From: Agarophyton chilense
Lineage: Eukaryota; Rhodophyta; Florideophyceae; Gracilariales; Gracilariaceae
Length of the DNA: 64,000 nt
Assembly: GCA_030374765.1 (NCBI GenBank)
Contig: JARGXX010000100.1
Coordinates: 1,426,001 to 1,490,000, forward strand
Reading direction: 5' to 3'
The notes beneath the pieces are model-generated. The model had not been told where the DNA came from. It did not search any database and was given only the letters and a program-made list of their open reading frames with translations. Below are positions 55,255 to 64,000 of the stretch, one piece after another. Position 1 is the stretch's first letter, and every line of letters begins with the position of its first letter. A program made the position numbers and the translations under genes.

Positions 55255-57353
55255 TGTACAGGGTCCTGGTCGGGCGAAGGCCCGACTTCCTCGGCAACGA
55301 GTGCATGATTCCGTTGCACGGTAGCTACCGCAGGAGCGGGTTGAGATCCACCAGCGTGGTTTGGCGCTGGTGCAGCGCGTGCCGGCTGAGCCGGTTTGTA
55401 CCGAGAATTCGGAGTGTGAGCCAATGCATTGGGGAAGTCCGTCTTCGCGCGGAGATATGACGTGAGTGGCACGGAGCCCTTCTCATGCGGGGAGAGGGCT
55501 TCGTAATTATCCACCACTTGCGCCATATCGCGTAGCGATAAAAGGCATTGCGGGGAGGTGTGCCCGCGCTCGTAGCACAAGTGGCACACCAACGTCACTC
55601 CCGCGTTTCGCGGTACGGCATTCCGAGCATCGGTGTATCTTCCGGGTTCCCGGTTCCCAACCCATCCAGGGCGCTGACTTCGTGTCATTCCGTTCGAGTA
55701 CGGCATACGGGGGGCCGGAGTGCGGCGGTCATTAAGATAAAAGACCTGCCCGTTCTCCGTGTCCCTTGCGGTTGAGTCAACCGAGCCATCCGTCGTAGAC
55801 GGTTATTCCGTTGTCGGAATAGATAAACCATCGTGATGGATGACATTCATATTGTCATAACCCTGTTTGGGGATGCCATCCGTCGCAAATGACGGTGAAG
55901 AAGAGTCCGACTCAAGCAGAAATGCCTTAGCGGCCTTCGACCGGGTTCCCGGATTGCGTGCACGTAGTGCATCTCCCTCTGCGCGGGCAAACTGTACGAG
56001 TTCAAGGTAGGTCACCTTCGGCTCTTGTTCCCTGTAACGGGCGACAAGAGTCTTGATGGCTGGATCCAAGCCATCAATGAACATCGTACAGCGTTCCCCA
56101 GTGGGGTATACATTACCACAACTGTGGAAAGCCTTATTCAGGCGTACCGAGTAATCGGTCTCGAGCTCGCCGGAGCGTTGTCGAGTGTCTCGCAAAGCGA
56201 GTATTGCCGCTTGTATCGCGGAGTTGGTTGCGTAGGAACGCAGGAGGTACTGCACGGCCTCGGGCCAGCAGGTCACACCTCCTTCGGAGGCTCGCGACGA
56301 GCCCCGAACCGACAAAAACTGATCTTCAGCGACACCCCGTAGAAAGTAGGGTAGCGCCACGTAGGCTTGCCCTTCGTTCATTCCGAGTATATCGGCTTCC
56401 GCGACAAAGCGGTGTAGGAAATCCAAGACCAGAATTGGATCATCCCCAGTAAACGACTGGTTACGAAGTGAAAGCTGAATCCGCTTGATGCAGTCTTTCA
56501 CATTACCCGTGTCACGTGGTGTCCGACCTAAAGAGGAATCTTCTAGCCGGTAATACCGGTAGGACAGGAGTGTCCTGTACAGAGAGTTGGTGGGCTTCAA
56601 GGGTTTGAGGCCCGGATGTCGCCGACCCTTGGGGCGCGACCGAATGGCCCCGTAGGTGGCAGAGGACCGCTTTGAGCGGGAAGAGCGCCCATAACGATCC
56701 TGTGGGTCATCGCTCACCGACGAATCGGAACTCTCCGAGTAACTCGGTTTACCGTCCGACTCAGATGATGAGTCGGACGGGTGTCCGTGCTTACGGTTAG
56801 AATCCCGGTTCTTCCGGCTCTTCCGGTTCCGCGACTGGGTCTCTCGATGAGAGAGAACCGGTCTAGCCGCGTTCGCGGGCGAGGTTACCGTCCTCTCGAC
56901 CGACTCAAGTCGGCTTCGGAGACGCTCGAAGCGATTCTCCATACCTTCTGCGAAGGAAGACGGAGCGCCAGAACACTTGAGTAGTGTATTGACGTCCGAC
57001 CGCAATACGCGGATATCCTCGGCTAACTCACTTGGAGGGGGGTTAGCGAGGCTTCCTCGTAAAGAGGTGAACTCCCTCGAGAGGGTATTGTGAGCAGCCC
57101 GCAGGGAGCGGAGCTGCTCTTCCAAGCGTACAATTCGCGCTTGGTCGACCAACCGCGGAGGCGGAGAAACCACCGTTGCGACGGTCGTTAACCCGGAATC
57201 GGGCTGCGGGTCTTCAGTGCCGGTGACCGGTATCTCCCGGGAATCCGGTGTTGGAGCCAGGGCCTGTGGAACATCAGTGCCACTGGCATCACCGCTTAGG
57301 CGGGAACGGCTGCGTGTTGCAGGAAGCTCCATGCTAGGCGGTTTCCTTGGCAT
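55242..57353 (-). CDS. gag: E4 Gag (one in-frame stop)
   Basis: ATG 57353 (MPRKPPSMELPATRS) to TAG 55242-55244, one frame of about 703 codons with a TAA at 55803-55805. A coiled coil near residues 75-150 (LEEQLRSLRAAHNTLSREF), a Ser/Lys/Arg stretch, the capsid region (FTGDDPILVLDFLHRFVAEA, EADILGMNEGQAYVALPYFL, GVTCWPEAVQYLLRSYAT, CTMFIDGLDPAIKTLVARY) and the knuckle CHLCYERGHTSPQC. Colinear with E3 Gag. The TAA lies between capsid and knuckle, so a shortened capsid without the knuckle could still be made. Confidence 0.9.
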
Positions 57354-57455
57354 TGGCCAAACCGTCTCGACGGAAGAATAGAAAGCAAACCGGTGAGACC
57401 GGAGAAAACCCGTTAAACGGAAAACAACCTCAGAGAGGACACAAGCGGTCTTGAC

Positions 57456-57473
57456 TTCTAAGTCGGGAGACCA
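57456..57473 (-). promoter_or_regulatory. E4 primer-binding site
   Basis: Minus strand TGGTCTCCCGACTTAGAA, three bases inside the 5' LTR end; identical to E3. Confidence 0.88.
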
Positions 57474-57476
57474 ATT

Positions 57477-58338
57477 TGTAGGACAATGCCCCGAAGGGGG
57501 AAAACCTACGAAGACGTCCGGATCTTCTTCTCACGAGGTAACCGGCGCGGTAGAGCCCTCCCAGGGATCGGCGCGCAATGCCGGGTGTAAGCCGGAGCCG
57601 AACCGTCGCGACGGGCGCAGGGAGGCTGAAAGAAGCCGAGAATATCCGCCGAAGCGGTGCTTGCGTATCCTCTGAGGAGGCAAAACCCACGAGAGTGGCG
57701 AGCACGACAGGTGTCAGTGCGAGCCGCAAGAGCGGGAGTTGCCCAATGAAGGGGAGGAAAAGGGAAGGAAAATGGGAACGGAGGCAAGAGGGCGAGGTTG
57801 ACCACGAGTCGCAAGAGGGGACTCGGGAATAGCCGGCACTGCCGGGTGTAGCAAACTGTATACACGGGCGGAACCACGAAAGTGGGAATAGATACCCAAC
57901 ACACGAAGGCTGCTTGAACGTCGAAGGGGGTTGGGAAGCCGTCCACCACGGTAAATTCCTCCGTAAGGAGCTGTATATCCGCGCAGGCGGTTCGACCCAG
58001 AGCCAAGATATGGAAGACCAAGATCACCCTTGTTGGGGAGACTTTACTGGACCGGCGGCCGCGAGGCCAGCGGCCTAAGTACTGTAGTCACCGTAGAATA
58101 GAATAAATAAAGTCTATCCTAAATAGCTAAATGTCCGTCTACAAAGGGGCCAATCTGGCGGCCACGTGTCGCGCGGGCGCTGCGGCCACGTGTATGGCAC
58201 CCGGTTTTGCCGGTGCATCACCGGCGTTCCGGCAACGCCGTGAAAACGGATTACTTCTACTCATAACGAGGTTGCACGCCAGAGGCTCCGGAAAATACTT
58301 ATGTCCCCAAAAACCTCCCTGGAGGACGTTGCTCTTCA
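57477..58338 (-). repeat. E4 5' LTR (862 bp, right copy)
   Basis: Partner of 46929-47790; ends at CTCTTCA before ATAGT. Confidence 0.93.
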
Positions 58339-58431
58339 ATAGTCAACCTCGAACTTGATGAGCGAAGGTCGGTTCACGAGCTTCAACAAGGGCGGCTGAA
58401 CAACAGACAAGAGACCATAGTTGGAAGCCAT
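58339..58431 (-). pseudogene. E5 gag-like gene, N-terminal part
   Basis: ATG at 58431 (MASNYGLLSVVQPPLLK), open to LIKFEVDY where ATAGT marks the E4 insertion. The next codons (VAYKAKVDD) lie at 46923 on the other side of E4, in frame after removing E4 and one ATAGT. It confirms that E4 jumped into an existing coding gene. Confidence 0.75.
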
Positions 58432-58950
58432 CTTGAACCGGGTTAACCTTCAACAAACAAACTGCTAAACTTGTTGCGATTCGAAATCAAAGCGCTTTGT
58501 TGACGAGTGTAGCGGATTGAGGTTGCAAGAAGGTTGAACGAAGGTTTCACGAAGGTTGAGTGACTGAGGTGACTAGAGAAGAGAGGGAGGCGAGGTTGAG
58601 GTAGAAGAGCAGAGCGAGTTGAGCGGGCGCACCCAAGAATCCGACGATCGATGTCCTGATTCCCTCGTCAGAGGTCCGGCGAGTGCCGGTCCTCCTTTTA
58701 TCTGGGACGAAGTCAGGGTGTGCCCGGCGAAGCCGTAGTCATCCAAACTATAGTGCTCACTACGTCGGGACTAAAAGTAGAATAACTAGAACGGTTACAG
58801 ACAGTACGTAAACATCAATTCGGAAGATCTAAAAAACCCTAAGTAGAAAGTATGTACAACAGGATCCAAGTAGAAAAGATGCACACCCTGACCACTCACA
58901 TCTCGATTCTTAAAGGCAGTACGTAACGGTCATTGGACAGCGAGTCGACC
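58432..58950 (-). promoter_or_regulatory. E5 promoter/leader, probable LTR or U5 region
   Basis: Upstream of the E5 start. Minus strand GATAAAAGG at 58694-58702 is a TATA-like box ~265 bp before the ATG. Near the leader several short direct repeats of GAAGGTT(G) occur (58520-58560). No second LTR copy is in the window. Confidence 0.4.
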
Positions 58951-59370
58951 TACTGTCCAGTACAGAACTGTAAAGGATGAATTACAAAACAAAAAGCAGT
59001 TGCGCAACATTCGCTGCAGAAGAGTAGGAAAGTTGACGAAGAAGAAAGGCGGACTGCATGAATGAGCTCAGTGTACCAGTGTGCACAGTGAGCGCGAAGA
59101 GGCTCGCCCTCTGCCGTTAGTAACCACGCATCCTAGACCCGCACGCTACTTTTTGGTGACCAAGACAGAAGGCCGCCATCCGCCCCCATTCCAATGCAAC
59201 ACATTTCATCCGTGTGGCCGCAGCCCAGCTCATCCACGGACGTTCCACTTAACTCTTACGAGATTCTCACATCGCTGCTGTTCCATTTTTCAACCCCAAT
59301 ATGTCACGACGACCATCTTTGCAACTTAAGAGAACCCATCCCCTAGCCCTCATGTATGCTTGCGGATTGG
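58951..59370. other. Gene-free stretch
   Basis: No supported gene. Confidence 0.4.
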
Positions 59371-60946
59371 TTATTCGCTGCTTCGCCTGTACCACATCCG
59401 CAGCATACCGTCCTTGAACCCCGCACAATATGGTCTCAACCTGTTCACCACCCGCCGTAGAGACCATGGCACACGCCAAACTGGCAGATCGCCGATGAGC
59501 GTGTGCCTGCATGGCGCCACTGCCGTTGCTCGTAGAATGTTGCCAAGCACGGATCGACTGGGCCGCGTGTCGCTCGTGGGTAGCTCTACCACCACCCGTT
59601 CGCTAAAGCCGCCCCACATCACCACCCTGTCGCAGGCAACAGCAGAGGCGGCCCCGTTGTCAACTCGCGTGGTATCTTCCAGTACGAGTGGTTGGAAACG
59701 GTTCATAATGGCTGACATTGCCTTTCCTGCATCGCTGGGTTGCGGTCTTACGGTTATGCTGGCTGCAAACGTGGTTTTGAAACACCAGCTTCGCTACGGA
59801 AACGAGAGGCGTTCTGGAACGGCGTGCTGCACTCATGTGTGAAGCTGCTCTGCCACTGTTCTGTAACTTTTCTGGAAAAAGAGGTATGGGGTTTCTTTTG
59901 CGGTCTACGGCATTCCATGAGAAAGGCAGGGTTCCATGTCCACTTCCATGTCTTCTTACGAGCGCATATATCGTCGGTTTCATCTGGATGAGCTTCAAAC
60001 ACAGGACTCATACCAGTGGCCAACTTGCTCTTTGTTGATATATTCTCAAGTGCATCAGACACCGTCATGTCACAGCAGAGGTCTACATCTTTCGAGTGTT
60101 GGGGGTTCTAATGCATGTCACTTTGCGACTTGTAGTTTCTCAGACTGAATTCGAAACACTCGTAGAGTTCTTCTTCGATGATGTCTATTGAACTTGACCT
60201 TTGTTCGAAGACAGGGCTCCTCCTGGTTTGCCCCTCCGATGAAAATGGCAATCGTTCATGGCAGTCGTGGTATGCACAGAGCTGGTTCCGGCGCACTTGT
60301 GTCAGGGTCTCATCAAAATCTGCAGGCTTAGGCTCGTGCATCGGAGCAACAGAGCATAGCACTCGAAATCAACACGATGAACTTCTGAGAAAGTTCATTT
60401 GTCTTTCGCGATCATGAAGTTCAAGAGGTCGGAGAATTGACATGGGCGATGAACGACATATGAGGGATAATACAAAGTGAAAAACAGATTAAACTTTGAA
60501 ACCATAGAGATCTTCTTGTCAAGCTGCACCGTCAGTGGTTTTCCGTCGAAAGAATATTCAAGTTCATAAGCAGAACTAAACTTAACAATAAAAAACGGAA
60601 AGAAGACTCGAAGGCAATCCCAAGCACTATTCGGGGGCCCAACAAAAAAAGACCAGAGTTTCTACGGGCGCTTGTAACATTTCGAACCGCAAGTGGCTTT
60701 CGGGCGATGACGAGCCAGCAGCCACTTGCGTTGTGACGAAGTCTTTTTTTGTAGCGATGAGGTGGCGCAGCTGTGGCAAATCGGGTACCAGATGTTGCAT
60801 GACGACCCGATGATGTGATTACTGGGGACAGCGCTCATGGCCTTGGCGGTGTCACCAAACCCTTCTTCTGGCGTTGTTCTCGCGTCGGCGTCGTACTCGT
60901 AACCGAAGCGAGGACATGATCGGCGACCGGCGAGGCCAATGCGCAC
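59371..60946 (-). pseudogene. Unidentified decayed coding region
   Basis: Several protein-like minus-strand pieces follow one another. 60946-60662: Cys-rich end with CNIWYPICHSCATSSLQKK and CGSKC. About 60650-60386: an 88-codon piece (PPNSAWDCLRVFFPFF, YELEYSFDGKPLTVQLDKKI, YVVHRPCQFSDLLNFM). 60362-59754: one frame with a single TAG at 60108 (LCAYHDCHERLPFSSEGQ, IIEEELYECFEFSLR, KTWKWTWNPAFLMECRR). 59718-59371: MSAIMNRFQPLVLEDTTRVD and CDRVVMWGGFSERVVVE. The pieces have no intron signals that I can see and I recognise no family. It may be one dead gene or transposon; the Cys pattern could be a zinc ribbon. Confidence 0.35.
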
Positions 60947-62499
60947 AACAGCTTTCCAAATCTCTCAATCGAATGCAGAACACCTCGCTTCGACTAAGAA
61001 TCTGTACATGTATCCGTAGATGCGCCCATTATTTCTGCGGCAGCCTTTTACTTCCTTCTTTTGCCCACCACTCACAGAGGTCTATTTGCCCTCAGTTCCA
61101 TTAGTTCATGAGAGGAGGAATGTATTCAATCAAAGAAAGAAACCAAAACCTAAAATGAACCAAAGCCTAGCGTGATAATATAACTCACAGGCCATACAGT
61201 ACGAGAGGTTGGCTGAGTAGCCGGGAATGTGTATCGAAGTAGTGATTTTAACAAGAGTATAAGACGGAGAACGTATTTGAGCTTCAGAATGTGGTAGGAA
61301 ATGAATACATGTCTAGTTTCAGAATACTCATTCAACGAAAAGCTTTCGATTAGTTTGTGAGAGAGCTACGAATGAAAAGTAAGAACGAAATGTGTTACCG
61401 TGGAGCACAGTTTCCAGATGTACTCGGTCCTAACAGAGTGCATATATTGAAATGAAAATCTGAGGTAAAAGATGATAACCACAAGCCAGCAGGACATGTT
61501 TTGGTGTTTTTGTAGAACAAAATTATACAAGAAGATGGATACATGTACAAACCGGGAAGTATACTGGTCATGTTCATCTAACGAACAATAACACAATTCC
61601 TGGAAACACAGAATGTAGATTGGAAGAATAGCATCAACTCAGAGCAAAGAACCCGCAGACAAAACCAACTGAGATGACAGTCAAAGAATGATTTGGCGAA
61701 GAACTGAATCCCTCGGAGCAGGGCGTACTTAAAAGGTCATGACTCACTGGAGATATAAGAGAACTGGATAGCCTAAGAGTATCCCTATCCCTGATCTGAA
61801 GGATCAGCAGAAAAACGGAATAGGAGTTTAGCAAACCAGATTCGCATGCAACATGTATTCTTGAATGTTCATGAAACCAAGATCCACCTCCCAAAAGCAT
61901 TCATCATAACCCTTTCAAAACATAACGGTGGTTCATCGAACGCAGATGAAAGCCAATGCTCATATTTCGAACTCTAGTGACAACCTGAACCGGAAATCAA
62001 CGGGAAGTTGGCGTGGAGAAACACGTAGATTGTTAAACGAGAAGAAACTCAGAGACATAGAATCGTGAAGATAGTTGTACGTCAATGGTATTCCTTGTAC
62101 AATACACTTCCACTGAAAAATAATTTGCATAGATTAAAGCAGCCCAGAATGAAAATTTTGCAAAGCTATCGATGTGGACTTTTAGGTCTTGGTTTCGTGT
62201 ACAGCCTTCAGCTGTTTGGAAAAAGATAGCAAAGAATGTAGGGAATGAAGATGTCTCTGTTTGCCATCACACGGAAAGAAACTAAGTAGTTGCGAAAAAG
62301 AGGTGTTCAAAACAAATGCATCAAAAACAACGTTGGATATGCATAGTTGGACGTATAAAGTGCTCTACGCTTCGGAGTCGCAACGAGATCGTGAGTTCAT
62401 GATAGTGGTGGCGGAGATGAATTGAAAATCACATTGAGTTCGAAATTCCAACAGTACCAGAACATTATAGCACAGATGTGAAGCTCCATAAGAAGAGAG
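60947..62499. other. AT-rich gene-free stretch
   Basis: Short frames only, none with recognisable features. Confidence 0.4.
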
Positions 62500-62733
62500 T
62501 TAGTTCTCAATCAACAGACCGTGATGTAGGAAAATATACCTTGATACTTGAAAGATCATTCCAAGAATCGATCCAGGGGCAGCCCAAGGATATAGGGATG
62601 CAGCAGTACGTTCTGTGCCTCCACAGAGAAGATAAAGCAGCAGTCTTGGAGAAGTAAGAGAATAGGGCAGCTGTTGGCGTACGCGCCCGTGTAGGAAATC
62701 GTAGAAGCTTAACTTCTTGGTTCGTGTTTCCAT
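62500..62733 (-). pseudogene. Short unidentified frame
   Basis: METRTKKLSFYDFLHGRVRQ to a stop at 62500, hydrophobic middle (LLLYLLCGGTERTAASLYPW). It follows the frame at 62948-63526 on the same strand and could be a further piece of it. Weakly supported. Confidence 0.2.
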
Positions 62734-62947
62734 TGAAACGCGAGAGAGTTTTGGATAGGAATTCTAAAAAACTTCCAGGTTTCAAAAGAAAGTGCATCCC
62801 GCGAAAGCTGTAGATATCATAGGTCTCACCAAGTTTTCGGAGAAGATAAATATGTGAGAGAGAACTTTGTGGTGTTGGTTTCGTAAGGTAATATGAATTC
62901 TTTAGTGCATAAACAAATTAGGTTCGTTTCTCTTTTCTCTTGTTCTT

Positions 62948-63526
62948 CTACACGATCTGTTCTATGACCGATATCTGGTTCAACAACACAGATACTCGCT
63001 CTATCGAAAGTCCACGGAACACTTGTCCTTCTCTTTGATAACCTGTCGAAATTATCTGTCCTTGCTCGCCCTTTTTCAAGGTTTTTGTTGCCCATTGAAT
63101 CAGGCAAAGGAGATTGTTCTCCCCTAAAAACGCATGCTCAAAGAAGAGAAAATTTTTCCCGTAGTACACAAAGACCTCGTTTTCCTCGGATCCGTGAAAG
63201 TGTGCGGCACAAGAGCAAGCGGATCTAGTGTTCTCATGCAACTGACGCATAACACTGCAGCTGTATCTGGTTATGTACTGGTCATTAGCTTTTTCATCAA
63301 GAGGTCGTGCCCATGCTTTAACAATGTCATGTTTCTCAATCTCCAAAGTAATTGTGGCTCTGGATGCTACGGAATCGCCCAAAACTTTTCCACTTCTTTC
63401 ATAGTAGCTCCGTAACAGCCTTAGGATGCTATGATTGATAGATTTTGAAAGAGAAGAATACTTGAAATATTTCTGAGGGTGACAGATTGTAAATCCTTTG
63501 ACTTCGGGAGCTGAGCGTCTTCGCAT
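62948..63526 (-). CDS. Hypothetical protein, possibly transposon derived
   Basis: A 192-codon frame from ATG 63526. The first half is basic (FKYSSLSKSINHSILRLLRS); the second has ENEVFVYYGKNFLFFEHAF, NNLLCLIQWATKTLKK and GQVFRGLSIERVSVLLNQ. The pattern of a YYG-like strand, a hydrophobic strand ending in W and a later R-F/L-x-I strand faintly recalls the small C-terminal domains of CACTA-type transposon proteins (DUF4216-like); this is only a visual resemblance. No partner domains are seen nearby. Confidence 0.35.
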   Translation of the reverse strand: MRRRSAPEVKGFTICHPQKYFKYSSLSKSINHSILRLLRSYYERSGKVLGDSVASRATITLEIEKHDIVKAWARPLDEKANDQYITRYSCSVMRQLHENTRSACSCAAHFHGSEENEVFVYYGKNFLFFEHAFLGENNLLCLIQWATKTLKKGEQGQIISTGYQREGQVFRGLSIERVSVLLNQISVIEQIV

Positions 63527-64000
63527 ACGACTCTGTCTTTAACGTACACTAGCTTCAAGAAGAGGAAGATAAAGGCCATATCTATGACAGTAAAGTTTCA
63601 CCGCCTCCTTCAGCTTCTCTTTCTCGAAGACAGACGCAGCAAACCTGTACGTAAAGTTATACTCCATTGGGACACTAGCGCAAGAGGTCCACAAGATCTG
63701 ACAGATTCCTCAAGGTGCAGGAGAAGATGATATACATATTTGTAGAGGAGGTGTCTTTCTGGTTTGTACTGGAAGTAAGATTGCACAAAGTGGTGGGAAA
63801 ATCAGCGAGCAAGCAACTATATGGTAGCTACGTCCTTTTTGGGCAAAATCCACTGGGAAAGAATTTGGAAGAGATCCACGAAAACCTTCCTTCCCGTCCA
63901 AACATTCGACGGAAGAATGCCTTCAAGGACTACACGAGGTTCAATTGAATTACCTTTGCTTTCCATTCTGTTGCTTTCCAGCTCTTGCGGTGTTCCAGAT
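63527..64000. other. Right-hand end, no supported gene
   Basis: A 77-codon plus frame (63715-63948) is open but has no recognisable feature. Confidence 0.35.

Larger units (their letters stand above)
46929..58338 (-). mobile_element. E4: young chromovirus with antisense gene
   Basis: LTRs of 862 bp (46929-47790 and 57477-58338; 18 differences by my count, about 98% identical) and a perfect ATAGT duplication. On the minus strand: 5' LTR, primer site, gag, -1 shift, pol with chromodomain; on the plus strand, between the pol end and the 3' LTR, a 1.67-kb antisense gene. Defects are only one TAA in gag, two TAA in pol and a 1-bp deletion in the antisense gene. It is 11.4 kb and inserted into the E5 gag gene. 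The youngest element in the window. Confidence 0.96.

Noticed and set aside
57506-58027. 173-codon frame in both E4 LTRs (also 46958-47479)
   Set aside because: Present in both LTRs with the signal-peptide-like MRLALT frame overlapping; no evidence of selection, likely chance in GC-rich LTR.
1-64000. CRISPR arrays, bacterial operons, ribosome-binding sites
   Set aside because: No regularly spaced identical repeats, and gene style, TATA/AATAAA signals and LTR elements show a eukaryotic nuclear genome.

Overview
The window looks like a retrotransposon-packed stretch of a nuclear genome from a eukaryotic alga. The few host-type genes are single-exon, and the rest is LTR and tyrosine-recombinase retroelements inserted into one another. 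A florideophyte red alga such as Chondrus fits this style (intron-poor genes in small islands between LTR-element nests). That assignment is an inference; no marker gene in the window proves it.

Layout. 1-3.5 kb: a divergent pair of paralogous genes for small secreted, cysteine-containing proteins, one running off the left edge. 5.7-21.1 kb: E1, a Ty3/gypsy element with 203-bp LTRs and TGAGT target duplication, whose gag is split by E2, a complete but decayed chromovirus (6283-16462, minus strand, 787-bp LTRs, TAGAG duplication). 21.5-26.3 kb: a decayed Ty1/copia element with 115-bp LTRs. 26.8-29.8 kb: a minus-strand remnant of a DIRS-like (RT, RNase H, tyrosine recombinase) element. 30.0-32.1 kb: a heavily decayed Ty3/gypsy pol. 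32.3-33.3 kb: a diverged tandem duplication. 35.3-46.3 kb: E3, a nearly complete chromovirus on the plus strand with a truncated 5' LTR. 46.9-58.3 kb: E4, a young complete chromovirus on the minus strand (862-bp LTRs with 18 differences by my count, ATAGT duplication). Both E3 and E4 sit in the gag-like gene of another minus-strand element, E5. 58.4-64 kb: E5 promoter, then poorly preserved unidentified coding stretches.

Main discovery. The three chromoviruses E2, E3 and E4 share a primer-binding site, a -TTAA-purine PPT, gag and pol families, and an extra gene of about 560-575 codons lying antisense between the pol/chromodomain end and the 3' LTR. I call it aORF. E3 and E4 copies share blocks such as APWFHP and RPILRAEFRY, and in the latter block six of ten codons differ at the DNA level with no amino-acid change, a signature of protein-level selection on the antisense strand. 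TATA-like boxes and AATAAA signals on the antisense strand suggest separate expression. I recognise no known family in the product. In E3 and E4, gag and pol are joined by a -1 frameshift with a slippery heptamer, a 12-nt spacer and a conserved 6-bp hairpin.

How the parts work together: each chromovirus would make Gag (with CCHC knuckle) and, after -1 slippage, a Pol with protease, RT, RNase H, integrase and chromodomain; the antisense gene adds an unknown fourth function. No element here is fully intact: E4 carries one gag stop, two pol stops and one aORF frameshift.
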